From Sesamum alatum (lineage: Eukaryota; Streptophyta; Magnoliopsida; Lamiales; Pedaliaceae), in contig JACGWO010000006.1 of NCBI GenBank assembly GCA_034509735.1, positions 9,749,001 to 9,813,000 on the forward strand: a stretch of DNA of 64,000 nt, written 5' to 3'. The notes below the pieces were generated by a model. That model searched no databases, was not told the origin of the DNA, and was given only the letters and a program-made list of their open reading frames with translations. Positions 1 through 11,597 of this stretch are shown one piece after another. Positions within the stretch are counted from its first letter, which is position 1. Every line of letters begins with the position of its first letter. Made by a program: the position numbers and the translations under genes.

Positions 1-1457
1 GTTACAAAGTCTTGGTTTCTCACTGATTCTGCATGCATGGAAGCATGAATAGAAAGGATTTGAGTCCTGAATTGAGTGCTAACAGAAACTAAGTGGGCAG
101 TGATTTTGATTCTTTACGACATTGGATTATATTTGAGTACAGGGTGTCATCTTTGTTATTTTAGTATATGCCGCTCGTTGCTTAAGAAGTTAAAGAGATC
201 AAAGAGAATTAGACGACTTTGTTGTTCTCCCTTGTAAATCTATTCTTTGTGATTCTGATTCATTTCATTTTTCCTTGGGAATTTTCATGTTTAGATTTGT
301 TCTCATGATGCTTTTATTCTTTCTTTGTGGTTATATCTTTGCAATTTTCATCGTGTTCACAAGTATGTGAAGTACTAACAAGTCATTTTGTGGCCATTTG
401 CAATAAAATTACCTTTCTATCTTAACATGAGAAGCGCGCCTTGGTGAGTTGATGTTGTTGGAGATCAAAATTCGGATAGTTACCAGAAGTTCACTATGAC
501 TACGTACTTTTGTTACAAGGCTTTGTTGACAGCTTGTTCCAGCTGAGTTGCATGGATATACCTGATCGACAAGGTAACTACATCGACCATGGAAGTAACA
601 GTTGAACTTTGGTATGGCCTATTCCCATTATCTCTAGGAATTGTAAAATGTCATTATGCTTCAAGAATATAAACTTGATTTCTTCTACGGACGGTATGAT
701 TATACATTGTTGATGAGCTTCTTATACTTCAAATTCAGGTGTAATCTTCTGAGAATTCTGGTTACAGTTTAGTCATATTGCATCTTGATTAGACTAATAC
801 CAGTACTGTCTTCCAGATGTGCCAACTTTTGATATAAAGTTCAAAGTTGTCGAAAATGCTCAGTTCTGTATTATATCTTGAAACCAATTCCATAACCTTG
901 AGATACATTTTATATCGGCAAAGTTATGCCGTTGTGTCATGACATGCTTTCAGTGTTGACTGCATCCCAACGGCATTTGTGAAGGGGCCGTGGTGCAAGT
1001 TTATGTGCATAATTGGCTGTCTTTAGTGTTGCTTGAGTATGCAGTTTCTGGGTTAAGTTACAGACCATGCTGAGCCGTTATGGGCAGACTGATACTCATA
1101 CACTGCATCATGCATCAGGAGGTCGTGTTGCCCTTTCTTATGGTCATGTCGTTTTTTATTTTTCCCCCTTTCCTCTGGGCATTTTTTGCCGTTTAATATT
1201 TTCCTAGTCGCGCTTGTTACATTTAACCCGTACGTCGTATTCCTCAGTTAACTGAAATGTGGAACTAAGAACTTGATGTGCCAGGGGTATCGACATCCAG
1301 AGAGGAAGCAAAATCTACTAAAACCGAGTCTTTTTGTTATGGTGCTTGATGTTGCTCGGCAGCAAAACTCCGTTCTCCCGCCAGGTTGCATGGATTTGCC
1401 GCGGTTAAGCAATGTTGGATTTTGGTACGACGACTGTTTTCCTTACCTCTATGAGCT
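1..1457. other. No recognisable gene
   Basis: I see no coding exon, RNA gene or transposon end that I can support here. The longest open frame starts at 1273 and runs to 1560, but it crosses the edge of the transposon starting at 1468, so it is not a gene. The sequence has moderate GC and could be the downstream part or an intron of a gene lying to the left, but nothing shows this. Confidence 0.3.
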
Positions 1458-1467
1458 TAAACTATTC

Positions 1468-1691
1468 GGGAAAATTGCACTTTTGGTTTTATATGATAGA
1501 GGATGTTGCACTTTTGATCGCACAGTTTATGGGCTTAGCACATTTGGTCCCATGGGATAAAAAATTGTAAGAATTTTGGTCCCAAATGCTACAAATTTTT
1601 AGCATATGGGACACAAATGTGTTAAACCCGTAACCATGGGACTAAAAATGCAAAACCTTCTATCGTATAGGACTAAAAGTACAATTTTTAC
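1468..1691. mobile_element. MULE-type MITE, 224 bp, with 10-bp target duplication
   Basis: The two ends are inverted repeats of about 95 bp: GGGAAAATTGCACTTTT on the left matches the reverse complement of the right end (GTAAAAATTGTACTTTT), and the similarity continues through phrases such as TTTGGTCCCAT. Both sides are flanked by the same 10 bases, TAAACTATTC (1458-1467 and 1692-1701). A 9-10 bp duplication points to a Mutator-like origin. The element has no coding capacity. Confidence 0.8.
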
Positions 1692-1909
1692 TAAACTATT
1701 CAGATGTAGAGTAACTTGTAAAATGTGATCATGCTTCGAGCTTTAAGCAAGACTGCTAGTTTGGTTTATATAACTCAACAGTAATACATAAATTTGTCTT
1801 TGTTATCTGATTTTCATGTTTTATTTTCGTAACTTGTTGGTTGCTCAATGCTTTCTTTTTTATTTTCAGATCGTTCGTTTCACCAACTTAAGATTTCATG
1901 TTTAAAAAA

Positions 1910-2392
1910 AAATAAATAAATAAATTACAGCCACCTCCGATGAGATTTGATATAATTATGAATATCACTTTATATTTGGAAAATTACAAATACCTCCTTG
2001 AATTTAATGTTCGGCTAACAACGATTTCATTCTGTTAGTCTCTGTTAGGTTTCTCTTTAATTTTTGTGATAAGCTGCCCAGAATACGCATGTGGATTATA
2101 AGTTATAATTTTATATATTATTTAGAATTTTGTAAAAATATTTTCAAGGACTAATACTCTCTACTGATTATTAATTTTACACACCCTCATATTTTTATTT
2201 TTTTTTTTTTGGTATTTTTCCCTTTTTTAGAAAAATAAAAAAAAATCAATAAGGGTAAAATAAGACTTTTCACATCACTGACTAGGGACTACATAATTAT
2301 TTTTCATTTGAGATGGTATTTATAGTTGTTCAAATAATGAAGAGGTATTTATAATTATTTTAAATATTTGGGGAGGTATTTCTAATTTACCC
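1910..2392. mobile_element. TIR element (MITE) with GGGTAAATTA-type ends
   Basis: The right end reads, in reverse complement, GGGTAAATTAGAAATACC, and the left end has TAAATTACAGCCACCTCC near 1921. Further inside, both arms repeat the pattern of short 'ATAATTATGAATA / AAATACCTCC' phrases. TTTAAAAAA flanks both sides (1901-1909, 2393-2401), but this is low-complexity sequence, so the target duplication and the exact left edge are uncertain. Same family as the element at 4800-5224, which shares the arm sequence. Confidence 0.6.
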
Positions 2393-2401
2393 TTTAAAAA
2401 A

Positions 2402-3163
2402 AAAAATTATCTATACCTTTCATACATTTTGTATTGCTTTGTAGTCCTCAAATCACGAATGTGCCTTTGATAATAACATTAGGCCATTGCATAAGCTCTA
2501 TGTATTATTCTCTAAGGCTAAATTTGTATTAATTGAGGGAAGATATGTTAAATGATTTCAAATGATTCTATAAAAGAATTTGAAATTCATCTATATTTAG
2601 GAAAACATAATTTGAAAGTAGAGTTGAAGGATTTGCAATCCGTTGAAATTACAATTAACAAAACAAATTCGAACGATTTGGTATTAGAAATTTGAAATTC
2701 ATAATTCCGAATTCATCAATCCAATTGTAATCTAATTGATTACTAGATTTTTATTAATGTTTGATTTTTGCTTTTATTTATTTATTTATTATATTGCTTC
2801 ATAAGAGGTTTCTTCTTCTGTCTCTCCATTCTTTTCTTGAGTTCTATTTTCTTTGTTTTTTTCTATTGAGTAAATTGATTACAATCATATCATGATATCA
2901 ATATCGATAACTAACAATTATATACTAATCAACAACTTTTAATACCTTATATCCAACCGACAACTATAACAATCATATACTAATTAGCAACTATTGTTAC
3001 AATAGAAATCTAACTATTATTAAGTAGAATAATAACCATACGTTGGTGGAATATGGAATATAAACTTGTGACCTTATAGTTGTGGGGCATCAATTTTGCC
3101 AATTGAATTCTATTCCTGATAAAAAAACTTCGAGGTACGAGTAAGAAGAATGTGTGCATTGCC
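2402..3163. other. AT-rich intergenic DNA, nothing recognised
   Basis: AT-rich sequence with many short ORFs closed by stops in every frame. No gene, RNA or transposon end could be supported. Confidence 0.4.
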
Positions 3164-3173
3164 CATAATTCAA

Positions 3174-3404
3174 GGGTTAAATGCAATTTATCCCCACGTA
3201 AAATTAGAGAAGTTCAAAAAATCCCCTATAAAAAAAACGATACAAATAAACCACCCTAGCATTTGAAAAATGATGCAAAAAAGCCGGACATGGAGGCCGT
3301 GTGCACCATTTTTCATTGTTAGTGGGGTTTTTTTGTATCTTCTTTTTTCATAGGGAATTTTTTGAACTTTTTTAATTCACGTGGAGGTAGAGTGTATTTA
3401 ACCC
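3174..3404. mobile_element. MULE-type MITE, 231 bp, with 9-10 bp target duplication
   Basis: Left end GGGTTAAATGCAATTTATCC, right end in reverse complement GGGTTAAATACACTCTACC. The arms stay similar for about 65 bp (both contain GTTCAAAAAAT followed by CCCTAT). The flanks are CATAATTCAA (3164-3173) and CATAATCAA (3405-3413), a target duplication with one base difference. The short interior is non-coding. Confidence 0.75.
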
Positions 3405-3413
3405 CATAATCAA

Positions 3414-4085
3414 AATTACCTCAATAAGGTTATCTATATTAATATAAAACAACATGGTCTTTCACACTCACAGACGGTAGTTTATGACACTACGGCACTA
3501 ATCTTTTTGTTATGTCGAAAATATCTCTAAGTTGATTTTATTTTCTTTCTTTTTTAAAAAATAAAATATGGTGTGTTGGTTTATATATATATATATTTGT
3601 TTATAATATATTTTTAAATATAAAATATTATTTATTATATGTATGCTGGGATGACGTGTCACGACGGCTATTTTATTGTAAGAATACAAGGTATTATTAC
3701 ATAGCTAAAGAAATATTATAGATTAACATTAGTAGGTCTTTGATAAATGAATGTATTCTATTTTCTTAAACCGCTAACGAATATGAATTATAAGAAAGTT
3801 ATTGAAGAAACTTTTTTATGCATTAAAATTAAAAAAATTAAATAACAAGACAATTAAATAAATTGTTATGTGAATTGATGGTCCTATTATTCCTTAATTT
3901 GTCTGGTCTTGTTGGTTGGAGAAGACGACTTCTACTTAGTTTCATAAGTTTTCTTGATTTTTTTTATCTTTTTTTTTTATGGGGATGAAATTTCTAAGTA
4001 TTTCTTTTCTAACTGACTACATTTGGATTTAACGTCATCTCTCTTTTTTATTTTGCTTTTTTTTTTTTTTCATATTCTTGTTATC
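3414..4085. other. AT-rich intergenic DNA, nothing recognised
   Basis: Contains short TA and poly-T runs (around 3583 and 4058) and no supported gene or repeat boundary. Confidence 0.4.
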
Positions 4086-4088
4086 TTA

Positions 4089-4284
4089 GGCCTCGTTTAC
4101 TTTGACGATGGGATTAAGTCGTGATAGATTAATACTAGATAAAATATAGAATGAAATTAAATTATATCACTAATATTTCATTTAAATAATCTATTTATCA
4201 TGATTAATCATTTATTTATCTAAATGTAAGTAAACAAGAGATTGAGTTGGATATTCAATCCAACCATCGCAAGTAAACAAGGCC
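4089..4284. mobile_element. Tourist-like (PIF/Harbinger) MITE, 196 bp
   Basis: Termini GGCCTCGTTTACTT and, in reverse complement, GGCCTTGTTTACTTGCGATGG form inverted repeats. The element is flanked by TTA on both sides (4086-4088 and 4285-4287), the target duplication typical of PIF/Harbinger elements. No coding capacity, so it must have been moved by an enzyme supplied elsewhere. Confidence 0.75.
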
Positions 4285-4287
4285 TTA

Positions 4288-4799
4288 TTGGAAAATTAAA
4301 CCATGTTTCTGCCACGGATGATTTGATGCTTCAACTATCTCAACTTTAAGTGAATTTACAATGAATAAGTTCATTAAATTTGTTAAGATTATACAGAAAA
4401 TTTATTGCTTAAATTGATCTTTTTGAATTTTTCTCTTTTGAAATTTGAAAAAAAATAGGAGAAATGAGTGTATTGGACTAAAATCACGAAATGGGAGAAA
4501 ACAAATTGTATGAACATTAGAAAGCACAATTACACATATACAGAGACCAACATATTTGCGTTTGTGATATACATAAACACTAGGGAACAATGCCGATTGC
4601 TAAGGGGGTTATATTTTAAAAATGAGCTAATTCGTTGTATTCAGTTCTCTTATTTATTATGAATTAATTAAAATAAAAATGTTTAAGAAAGTTGTAGGTT
4701 AAGAAGATATATTCGTAGGCCAAGAACAAAAAAAAAAAAAAAGAAATTATGTAAAAATTTATACAATGTAAATATCACATTTGTACTTTATATCAATTA
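4288..4799. other. Intergenic spacer between two MITEs
   Basis: AT-rich. Two overlapping short open frames on opposite strands (4402-4662) have no recognisable protein features. A poly-A run lies at about 4727-4743. Confidence 0.35.
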
Positions 4800-5224
4800 G
4801 GGTAAATTACAGTCACCTCTCCTGAGGTTTGGCATAATTACAGATATTCCCTCGTTGTTTGAAAAATTATAAATACCTCCGTGAGGTTTGAAATTTTTAA
4901 CCAAAGGCCTAATTCACCATTTTGCACTTCAATCTTTTATTAAAATTGTAAAAAAATCAACTGAGGCAAATTATATTATTGATGTCTCTGTGTAAAAAAT
5001 TTAAGAAATCTCTCCTTGTGCATTGTAGTCTAAAAAAATTTTAAGAATTAAATAAAAAATAATTCAGTGCATAAGGGTATTTGGTCAATTCACCCATAAA
5101 AATGAATGAAAATGAGTTATTTATTAGACGGTTACAAACTTCAGGGAGTATTTGTAATTTTTCGAATAACGATGGAGTATTTATAATTATATCAAATCTC
5201 AGGAGAGGTAGTTGTAATTTATTC
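4800..5224. mobile_element. MULE-type MITE, 425 bp, with 9-bp target duplication
   Basis: Left end GGGTAAATTACAGTCACC, right end in reverse complement GAATAAATTACAACTACC, followed on both arms by TCTCCTGAG. The arms are similar for about 100 bp. Flanks TATCAATTA (4791-4799) and TATTAATTA (5225-5233) differ by one base. Same family as the element at 1910-2392. Confidence 0.8.
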
Positions 5225-5233
5225 TATTAATTA

Positions 5234-5543
5234 AGTAATATTTCTGTATCGAAAACAAGAGTAACTACCACCAACACACGAAACATTAAACTATCAAAAA
5301 ATGAAAGTTCGAACAATAGTTGCATAGCAACATGCCTGATAACCACGACAAAACCAAGCTTCCCTGAAGATCTGAAAATTACACAATTGTGAAAACATTA
5401 TTAGCAAACATTGAGGCAATAGTGCCAGCGATGAACAATTGCGGAAGCAATTTCTGTTTAAGAACTACTTTTTTACCTGTAAAACAATAACAACATATGA
5501 GATTTCGCTCAAGATTCTAAAATTATTTTATTCTTAGAAAATA
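5234..5543. other. Short intergenic flank of the Copia insertion
   Basis: No gene recognised. The phrase around 5430-5465 resembles sequence near 11965-12005 on the other side of the retrotransposon, which may be an old duplication. Confidence 0.25.
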
Positions 5544-6258
5544 AGTTGGATTTAATTGGTCCATGACCTATTAAGGTAGGCCTGACTCACCGGCCCAATG
5601 CCCACAACCTGGATGGCTCAAACCCACCACTTATGGCCCAATCTGTAAAAGGCCCATCTTCACTACTTGACCCGGTCCATAATCCGGTTTGACCATTGCC
5701 CTTATATTTATTTGTCGTTCCCCTAACCCTAACAACAGGTTTCCTCTTTCCTACAATCTGCCGCCGCCACTCTCTCTTCCTCCTCTCTCAATATGGCCCC
5801 TTGGCTTCTCCCCCCTTCCTCCATTTCGATGGCATCGGAATCATGATCCACTGCCCATTCTCGCCTCTTCTTCCTCACCACAGTCTCATATAAAAGGGTC
5901 TTCATCCCTTTTGGTATGGAATAACTAAGTGTGAGCAAAAACTCTCTTCTCCCTCTTTAACCCTCTGAAAAACCGAGAGCATCTTGTGGCCTTTGTGGTA
6001 TTTTGGTCCTAAGTGGACGAGGACCTTTGTGGTGGTATTTTGAAGTAACCGGTTGTGGGAGCCGACCTATTAGTGGTCGTGAGTCCCCTTTTTTCGGATC
6101 TCGGCTCCCTGAGCCTTAGACAGTGTTAGGGATTTATTGCCCCCTTTTGTGTATTGCCTTATCTAATTGTAATTCGTATATTATTTGTGTAAATTGGTCT
6201 GTAATAGTAATTAGGAAAAATAATTTGTGGCTCATCACTGGTGGATCTCCACCCAACA
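5544..6258 (+). repeat. 5' LTR of the Copia element
   Basis: Matches 10921-11597 almost throughout. It carries about 38 extra bases in a pyrimidine-rich stretch near 5770-5815, which accounts for most of the length difference (715 against 677). It ends in CCCAACA just before the primer binding site. Confidence 0.93.
5889..5896 (+). promoter_or_regulatory. TATA box of the 5' LTR promoter
   Basis: TATAAAAG about 345 bases into the LTR, kept identical at 11229-11236 in the 3' LTR. Position and sequence fit the U3 promoter of a Copia LTR. Confidence 0.6.
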
Positions 6259-6259
6259 G

Positions 6260-6271
6260 TGGTATCAGAGC
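6260..6271 (+). other. Primer binding site (initiator tRNA-Met)
   Basis: TGGTATCAGAGC lies one base downstream of the 5' LTR. It is complementary to the 3' end of plant initiator methionine tRNA, the primer normally used by Copia elements. Confidence 0.9.
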
Positions 6272-6841
6272 TGGTTTCACGCCGGTTCTGCCCCCCAGCG
6301 ACATCACGGTAAATTCTTTCCTTATCTCTATTTATTGCTTAGTGCCTTATATATATATATATATATATATTTGTTGTGTGCTATTACTTAGTGCTAAAAA
6401 ATTTCCTGCGAAGAGTACTCGGCTTAGTGCTAAAAATTATTGCTAATTTTCTATTTCGGCTTAGTTACAATTTTCTGCTTAGTGCTTATATCCCTTTCTA
6501 TTTTATTGGCTTTGTGCTAAAATTATTGTGTTGTGTGCATTCGACTTAGTGGCAAAATTATTGACAATTTTTTTGTATTGGCTTTGTGCATAAAATTCTA
6601 TTTTCGTTGATCTGTTGAGCTCAGTACTGTTTTTATTCTACTGCTTTATGCTGCTTAATTATTCCTTTTGAGCTTGACCAATCCCTTTTCTTATTTCTCA
6701 CTTGGTCGGGCTCTAGAGGCTGTCGGGTATCTGGTTGAGGATAAGTCAAGGAACCCTTTATTTATTATTGTCACGATTATACTGTTACATACTTTGCTAC
6801 ATATCTATATTATTTGTTAAATCTGCTTCTGTTGCATTTTA

Positions 6842-7660
6842 ATGGCTGGATATAATTTGCTTCCTTTCGATGGTAAAACTGATTTCTCTATATGGCAACA
6901 AAAAATGAAAGACATTCTAATCCAACAAAAGGTGTTTAAAGCTATCGATGGTAAATACTCCGAAAATGTTTCTAATGATAAAAAGCTTGAAAATCATGAA
7001 TATGCACATTCCTCTATTATTGTAAATTTATCAGATTCTGTGATAAGGAAAGTAGGTAAACAAAACTCAGCTAAAGAACTGTGGGAAGGCTAGAGGAACT
7101 TTTCACTGAAACATCCTTACCTAGTAAACTATTCCTGTTAGAAAAATTTTTCCGATATAAACTAGATTTGTCCAAAACCATTGAAGAAAATATTGATGAT
7201 TTCACTAAGTTGGTTCGAGACATAAAACTTACTGGTGATAAAAACATAGATGATTATACACCCATTGTCCTGTTAAATGCAATCCCTGATGCCTATAGTA
7301 ATGTCAAAGCAGCCATTAAATACGGTAGAGATAATGTAAACCTAGACACAGTTATAAATGGTATAAAAAACAAAGAAATGGACCTTAAGACTAATAATCC
7401 AAGCCAAACTCATAATGAAGTTGGTTTTGTAAGAGGAAGAACTAAGAATCGTAATTTTGATTATAAATACAGAAGACATAGTAAGGGAAAGAGTAGGAAT
7501 AGAAGTAGGAGTGAATCTAGAACAAGGGATGATAAGAATAAGGATGATAAGGTTAAAGAAAGAAATGTTATAATTGTGGTATTAAGGGGCATTACATCAA
7601 ACACTGTAGAAAGCCAAAAAAGGATAATAAAGACAGAAACTATAACAAAGAAGATGTAAA
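6842..7660 (+). pseudogene. Copia gag, frameshifted
   Basis: Reading starts at the ATG at 6842 and gives a Copia gag N-terminus (motif FDGKTDFSIWQQKMKDIL). The frame breaks near 7085, where the rest of gag continues in another frame (LDLSKTIEENIDDFTKLV). A second shift occurs before the zinc knuckle: CYNCGIKGHYIKHC (CX2CX4HX4C) is readable at 7566-7607, but out of frame with the preceding Arg/Ser/Lys-rich linker. The knuckle binds element RNA in intact relatives. The encoded protein cannot be made in one piece. Confidence 0.88.
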
Positions 7661-7689
7661 TTTTGTTACAGAAGGAAATTCTGGAGGTG

Positions 7690-7971
7690 TTCATGGTATG
7701 CGAGATTAATAACGTTAATAGTCTTAATATGAATGAATGGTTTATTGATTCCGGATGTACTTTTCATATGAGTCCTTTCAAAAAGATTTTCACAAATTTT
7801 GAATCTGGAAATTTTGGTTTTGTTTCAATGGAAAACGAAAAACAATGTGAAATCAAGGGTCTTGGTGACATTTGTTTGTCTTTCGAAAATGTTTTCAAGT
7901 TCACTCTTAAAAATTTTAGATTTGCTCCTGAGTTGAGTCATAACTTGATATCTTGTGTTGTTTTAGAATAA
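7690..7971 (+). pseudogene. Copia aspartic protease domain
   Basis: The active-site sequence WFIDSGCTFHMS (D-S-G, as in Copia proteases) is at about 7738-7773, followed by a conserved-looking strand pattern up to SHNLISCVVLE and a stop at 7969. The domain would cut the polyprotein, but it is isolated from gag and integrase by stops. Confidence 0.85.
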
Positions 7972-8100
7972 AAAGATCTTGAGAGTATATGGGGAAAGGG
8001 TGTAATGAAAATCATGAAAGGGTCATTGACTGTTTTTAAAGCTGAAAGGAAATGAAACTTATAGATTTGCCATGTCGAGTATGACACCCTTGCTGCCTCT

Positions 8101-8960
8101 GTGATTGATATTGATAAAACTTCTTTATGGCATAAGAGACTGAGGCATATTAGTTTGAAAGGTCTAGAACTACTCCAAAGGGAAGGTGTTCTTAGAGATA
8201 AAATTGAAAAATTAAAATTCTGTAATGAATGTGTCATGGGTAAGCAAAATAAAGTGCATTTTTCTGTTTCATCTTACCCTAATCCCTCATCTTCATCCTG
8301 CATCTTAGATTATGTTCATGTAGATGTTTGGGGTCCTTCTAATACACCCACATATGGTTGGAATAAATATTTTTTTTTTATCTATTATTGACATTTTTTC
8401 ACGAAAGGTTTGATTTCTTAATGAAACACAAATCTAAGGTTTTCGAAATTTTTAAAAAGTGGAAAATTTTAGTTGAAAACCATACTGGAAAAAGGCTAAA
8501 AGCTTTACGAACGGATAATGGATTAAAATTCTGCAATTAAAACTTTTCTGATTTGTGTGATGAATACGGTATTAAAAGACATAGAACAAACCCCTACACA
8601 CCCCAGTAAAATGGTGTTGTTGAACGCATGAATAGAACAATTTTAGAAAGAGTTAAATGTATGTTAGTCAGCTCTAGTTTACCTAAATCTTTCTGGGGTG
8701 AGGTTGTTCTTACTGCTCTTCATTTAATAAATAGATCTCCTTATGTTCCCTTATGTAATAAAATTCCCGAAACTGTATGGTTAGAAAAATAAATTGATAT
8801 CTCTTACTTGCTTGTCTTTGGTTGTTCTGCATTTGTGCATCAAAGCATTGACAAACTTGAACCTAAATCTGTGAAATGTGTTTTCATAGGATACCCCAAA
8901 GGGGTTAAAGGTTATCGACTTTGGCTTAGAAGCCAACCAGGTTTTAAGTATTGATTAGTA
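8101..8960 (+). pseudogene. Copia integrase (GAG-pre-integrase and DDE core), broken
   Basis: The GAG-pre-integrase zinc region reads LWHKRLRHISLKGLELL and then CNECVMGKQ. The catalytic core follows: first Asp in the VHVDVWGP stretch (~8320-8343), second Asp in ALRTDNG (~8503-8523), and Glu in NGVVERMNRT (~8611-8640). In-frame stops lie at 8388-8390 and 8607-8609 (in place of a Gln codon) and in several later positions, with a frame change near 8390. The end region FGCSAFVH and VFIGYP is typical of Copia integrases. Confidence 0.85.
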
Positions 8961-9229
8961 AAGATGTAACCTTTAACGAATCAGAAATGCCATGTCTCTC
9001 TAAACCACAAGGAAACCGGATCTGACTTATAACCCAATTTTAATCAGGTAGAGGGAACTTTAGAGGATAACCAACAGGTAGAGGAAAATGAGGAAGAAAA
9101 CTCTGAAAATTCAAATTCTGAAAACAACTTAGAAAATTATCCACTAGCTAGAGATAGAAATATACGTGAACTTAGGGTTCTCTCTAGGTATAAGGATTTC
9201 CACATTGCACTTAACACTAAATCTAGTGA

Positions 9230-9592
9230 ACCCAGTACAATAGAAGAAGCTCTAAAATATGAGAATTCAAATAAATGGCTTAGTGACATGAATGAAGAAA
9301 TGAAATCCTTAAAGGATAATAAAACTTGGGTGTTAGTACCAAAACCTAAAAATTATTCTATTACTGGGTGTAAATGGATATATAAATCAAACAAAAAGAA
9401 ATCTCTAAAAGATTTAAAGCAAGACTAGTAGCCAAAGGCTTCACTCAAAAAGAAGGGATTGACTACTCTAAAGTGTTTTCCCCTATTGTGAAATATACCA
9501 TTGTCTGAATCCTACTTGCACTATCTGTTCATTTTGATTGGGAACTGAAACAAATGGATGTGAAAACGGCATTCTTGCATGGTGACTTAGAA

Positions 9593-9627
<35 letters not shown>

Positions 9628-9995
9628 ACAACCCATTGGTTTCATTGATAAATCCAAACCTAATCATGTATGCCTCCCAAAGAAATCTTTGTATGGTTTG
9701 AAACAATCACTCAGACAATGGAACAAGAAATTTGACATGTTCATGCATTCCTTAGGATGTACTAGGAGTAATTATGATTACTGTCTTTACTTCAAATATG
9801 ATGAAAATACTCCTGTGTTCCTAGTATTGTATGTGGATGATATGCTCATTGCTAGTCCTAGTTTGAAGCATGTTAAAATTCTTCAAAGTAATCTTTGTAA
9901 AAATTTTGACATGAAAGACTTAGGAGATGCTAAGAGAATCTTAGGCATGACCATTGAAAGAAATAGAAAGGATTCCACCATCTTCTTAAATTAAA
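9230..9995 (+). pseudogene. Copia reverse transcriptase, broken
   Basis: Family motifs appear in order: SLKDNKTWVLVP, then GCKWIYK, MDVKTAFLHGDLEE, SLYGLKQS and the catalytic LYVDDMLIAS (~9826-9855), then DMKDLGDAKRILGM. Stops and frame changes between about 9380 and 9545 separate the fingers from the palm. A 30-bp AT microsatellite (9595-9624) sits inside the palm reading frame without breaking it. The last open stretch is 9554-9994. Confidence 0.9.
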
Positions 9996-10304
9996 GTTCT
10001 TAGATTCAATCTATGTTAGAAAGGTTTTCCATGTCAAAATCAAAATCATCTTCTGTTCCTTTATCCTCCCACTTTCAGCTTAGTAAAGAACAATGCCCTA
10101 AACTGAAAAGGAAAAAGAGAAAATGGAAAAAGTTCCCTACTCAAATGCAATTGGCTCAATAATGTTTCTAATGATTGTACCAGGCCTGATATTGCCTATG
10201 CTATAAGCTGTTTTAGTAGGTACATGCCAAATGTTGGACCTCCTCACTAGGAGCCGCTCAAATGGTTATTAAAATACTTAAAAGGATCTTTAACGCGTGG
10301 AACC

Positions 10305-10690
10305 ATGTTTACTAAATGTCCTAGTGGTGTTAATCTTGTTGGGTATGTTGATTCTAATTATGCAAATGATAAAGATAGTAGAAAATCCACTACATCCTAT
10401 ATTTTCACTTTGTGTGGCTCATGCATAAGTTGGAAATCCCAACTCCAACAAATTGTAGCATTATCAACAACTGAAGCTGAATATATAGCCAGGACAGAAG
10501 CATTTAAAGAAGCTCTATGATTAGAAGGTATTATTAAGGAAATTGGATTCTTAAAACAAAAGATCACTGTTTATTCAGATAGTCAATCTGCCATATAGCT
10601 CTGTAAAAACCCGATTTTTCACGATAGAACTAAACATACAGATGTACGGTATCATTTCATTAGGGATATTGTTGGTAAGAACTCGTACAT
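10305..10690 (+). pseudogene. Copia RNase H domain, broken
   Basis: Motifs GYVDSNYANDKDSRKSTT, then ISWKSQ and ALSTTEAEYIA mark Copia RNase H. The frame ends at a TGA at 10518-10520 in place of a Trp codon, and a further TAG follows near 10596. The region VYSDSQSAI is still readable after the first stop. Confidence 0.88.
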
Positions 10691-10909
10691 CTTGACAAAA
10701 TAAAGTCTAAATCTAACCCAGCAGATATGGGTACTAAATGCTTGCCTGTTGAGAAATTCAATATGTGTCTCAAAATTTTAAACTTAGTATAAATTGCTCC
10801 GTTTTTAATTCTTACATATATATATATATATATTTGTCTGTCACCCCCTTTCTGTTTTGCAGGTACCAAAAGAATTTCTGGCTATGCTGGTCCCTTCATG
10901 TCCTGGTCC

Positions 10910-10920
10910 AAGGTAGAGAT
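10910..10920 (+). other. Polypurine tract before the 3' LTR
   Basis: AAGGTAGAGAT directly abuts the TGTTGG start of the 3' LTR, the position where plus-strand synthesis is primed. It is not a perfect purine run. Confidence 0.5.
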
Positions 10921-11597
10921 TGTTGGATTTAATTGGTCCATGACCCATTAAGGTAGGCCTGACTCACCGGCCCAATGCCCACAACCTAGATGGCTCAAAC
11001 CCACCACTTATGGCCTAATCTGTCAAAGGCCCATCTTCACTACTTGACCTGGTCCATAACCCGGTTTGACCTTTGCCCTTATATTTATTTGTCTTTCCCC
11101 TAACCCTAACAACAGATTTCCTCTTTCGTACAATCTGCCGCCGCCATCTCTCCCTTTCCTCCATTTTGATGGCATCGGAACCATGGTCCACCGCCCATTC
11201 TTGTCTCTTCTTCCTCACCACAGTCTCATATAAAAGGGTCTTCATCCCTTTTGGTATGGAATAACTAAGTGTGAGCAAAAACTCTCTTCTCCCTCTTTAA
11301 CCCTCTGAAAAACTGAGAGCATCTTGTGGCCTTTGTGGTGTTTTGGTCCTAAGTGGACGAGGGCCTTTGTGGTGGTATTTTGAAGTAACCGATTGTGGGA
11401 GCCGACCTATTGGTGGCCGTGAGTCCCCCTTTTTCGGATCTCGGCTCCCTAAGCCTTAGACAGTGTTAGGGATTTATTCCCCCCTTATGTGTATTCCTTT
11501 ATCTGATTGTAATTCATATATTATTTGTGTAAATTGGTCAGTAATAGTAATTAGGAAAATAATTTGTGCCTCATCATTGGTGGATCTCCACCCAACA
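10921..11597 (+). repeat. 3' LTR of the Copia element
   Basis: Begins TGTTGG and ends CCAACA, a perfect 6-bp terminal inversion. It matches the 5' LTR at 5544-6258 apart from scattered substitutions and the ~38-bp length difference. Confidence 0.93.

Larger units (their letters stand above)
5544..11597 (+). mobile_element. Ty1/Copia LTR retrotransposon (Tnt1/Tork-like), degenerate
   Basis: A full-length element of about 6 kb: 5' LTR, tRNA-Met primer binding site, gag, protease, integrase, reverse transcriptase and RNase H in Copia order, purine-rich tract and 3' LTR. The LTR ends are TGTTGG...CCAACA (intact in the 3' copy). The TG of the 5' LTR appears lost, and TAAG occurs at both outer junctions (5542-5545, 11598-11601), consistent with a target duplication. 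I count roughly 33 substitutions over about 655 aligned LTR bases, so the insertion is not recent. Stops and frameshifts in every domain show it cannot make its proteins. Lineage is inferred from the gag and RT wording. Confidence 0.95.

Noticed and set aside
1273..1560. 95-codon ORF
   Set aside because: Its second part lies inside the MITE at 1468-1691 and it has no recognisable domain.
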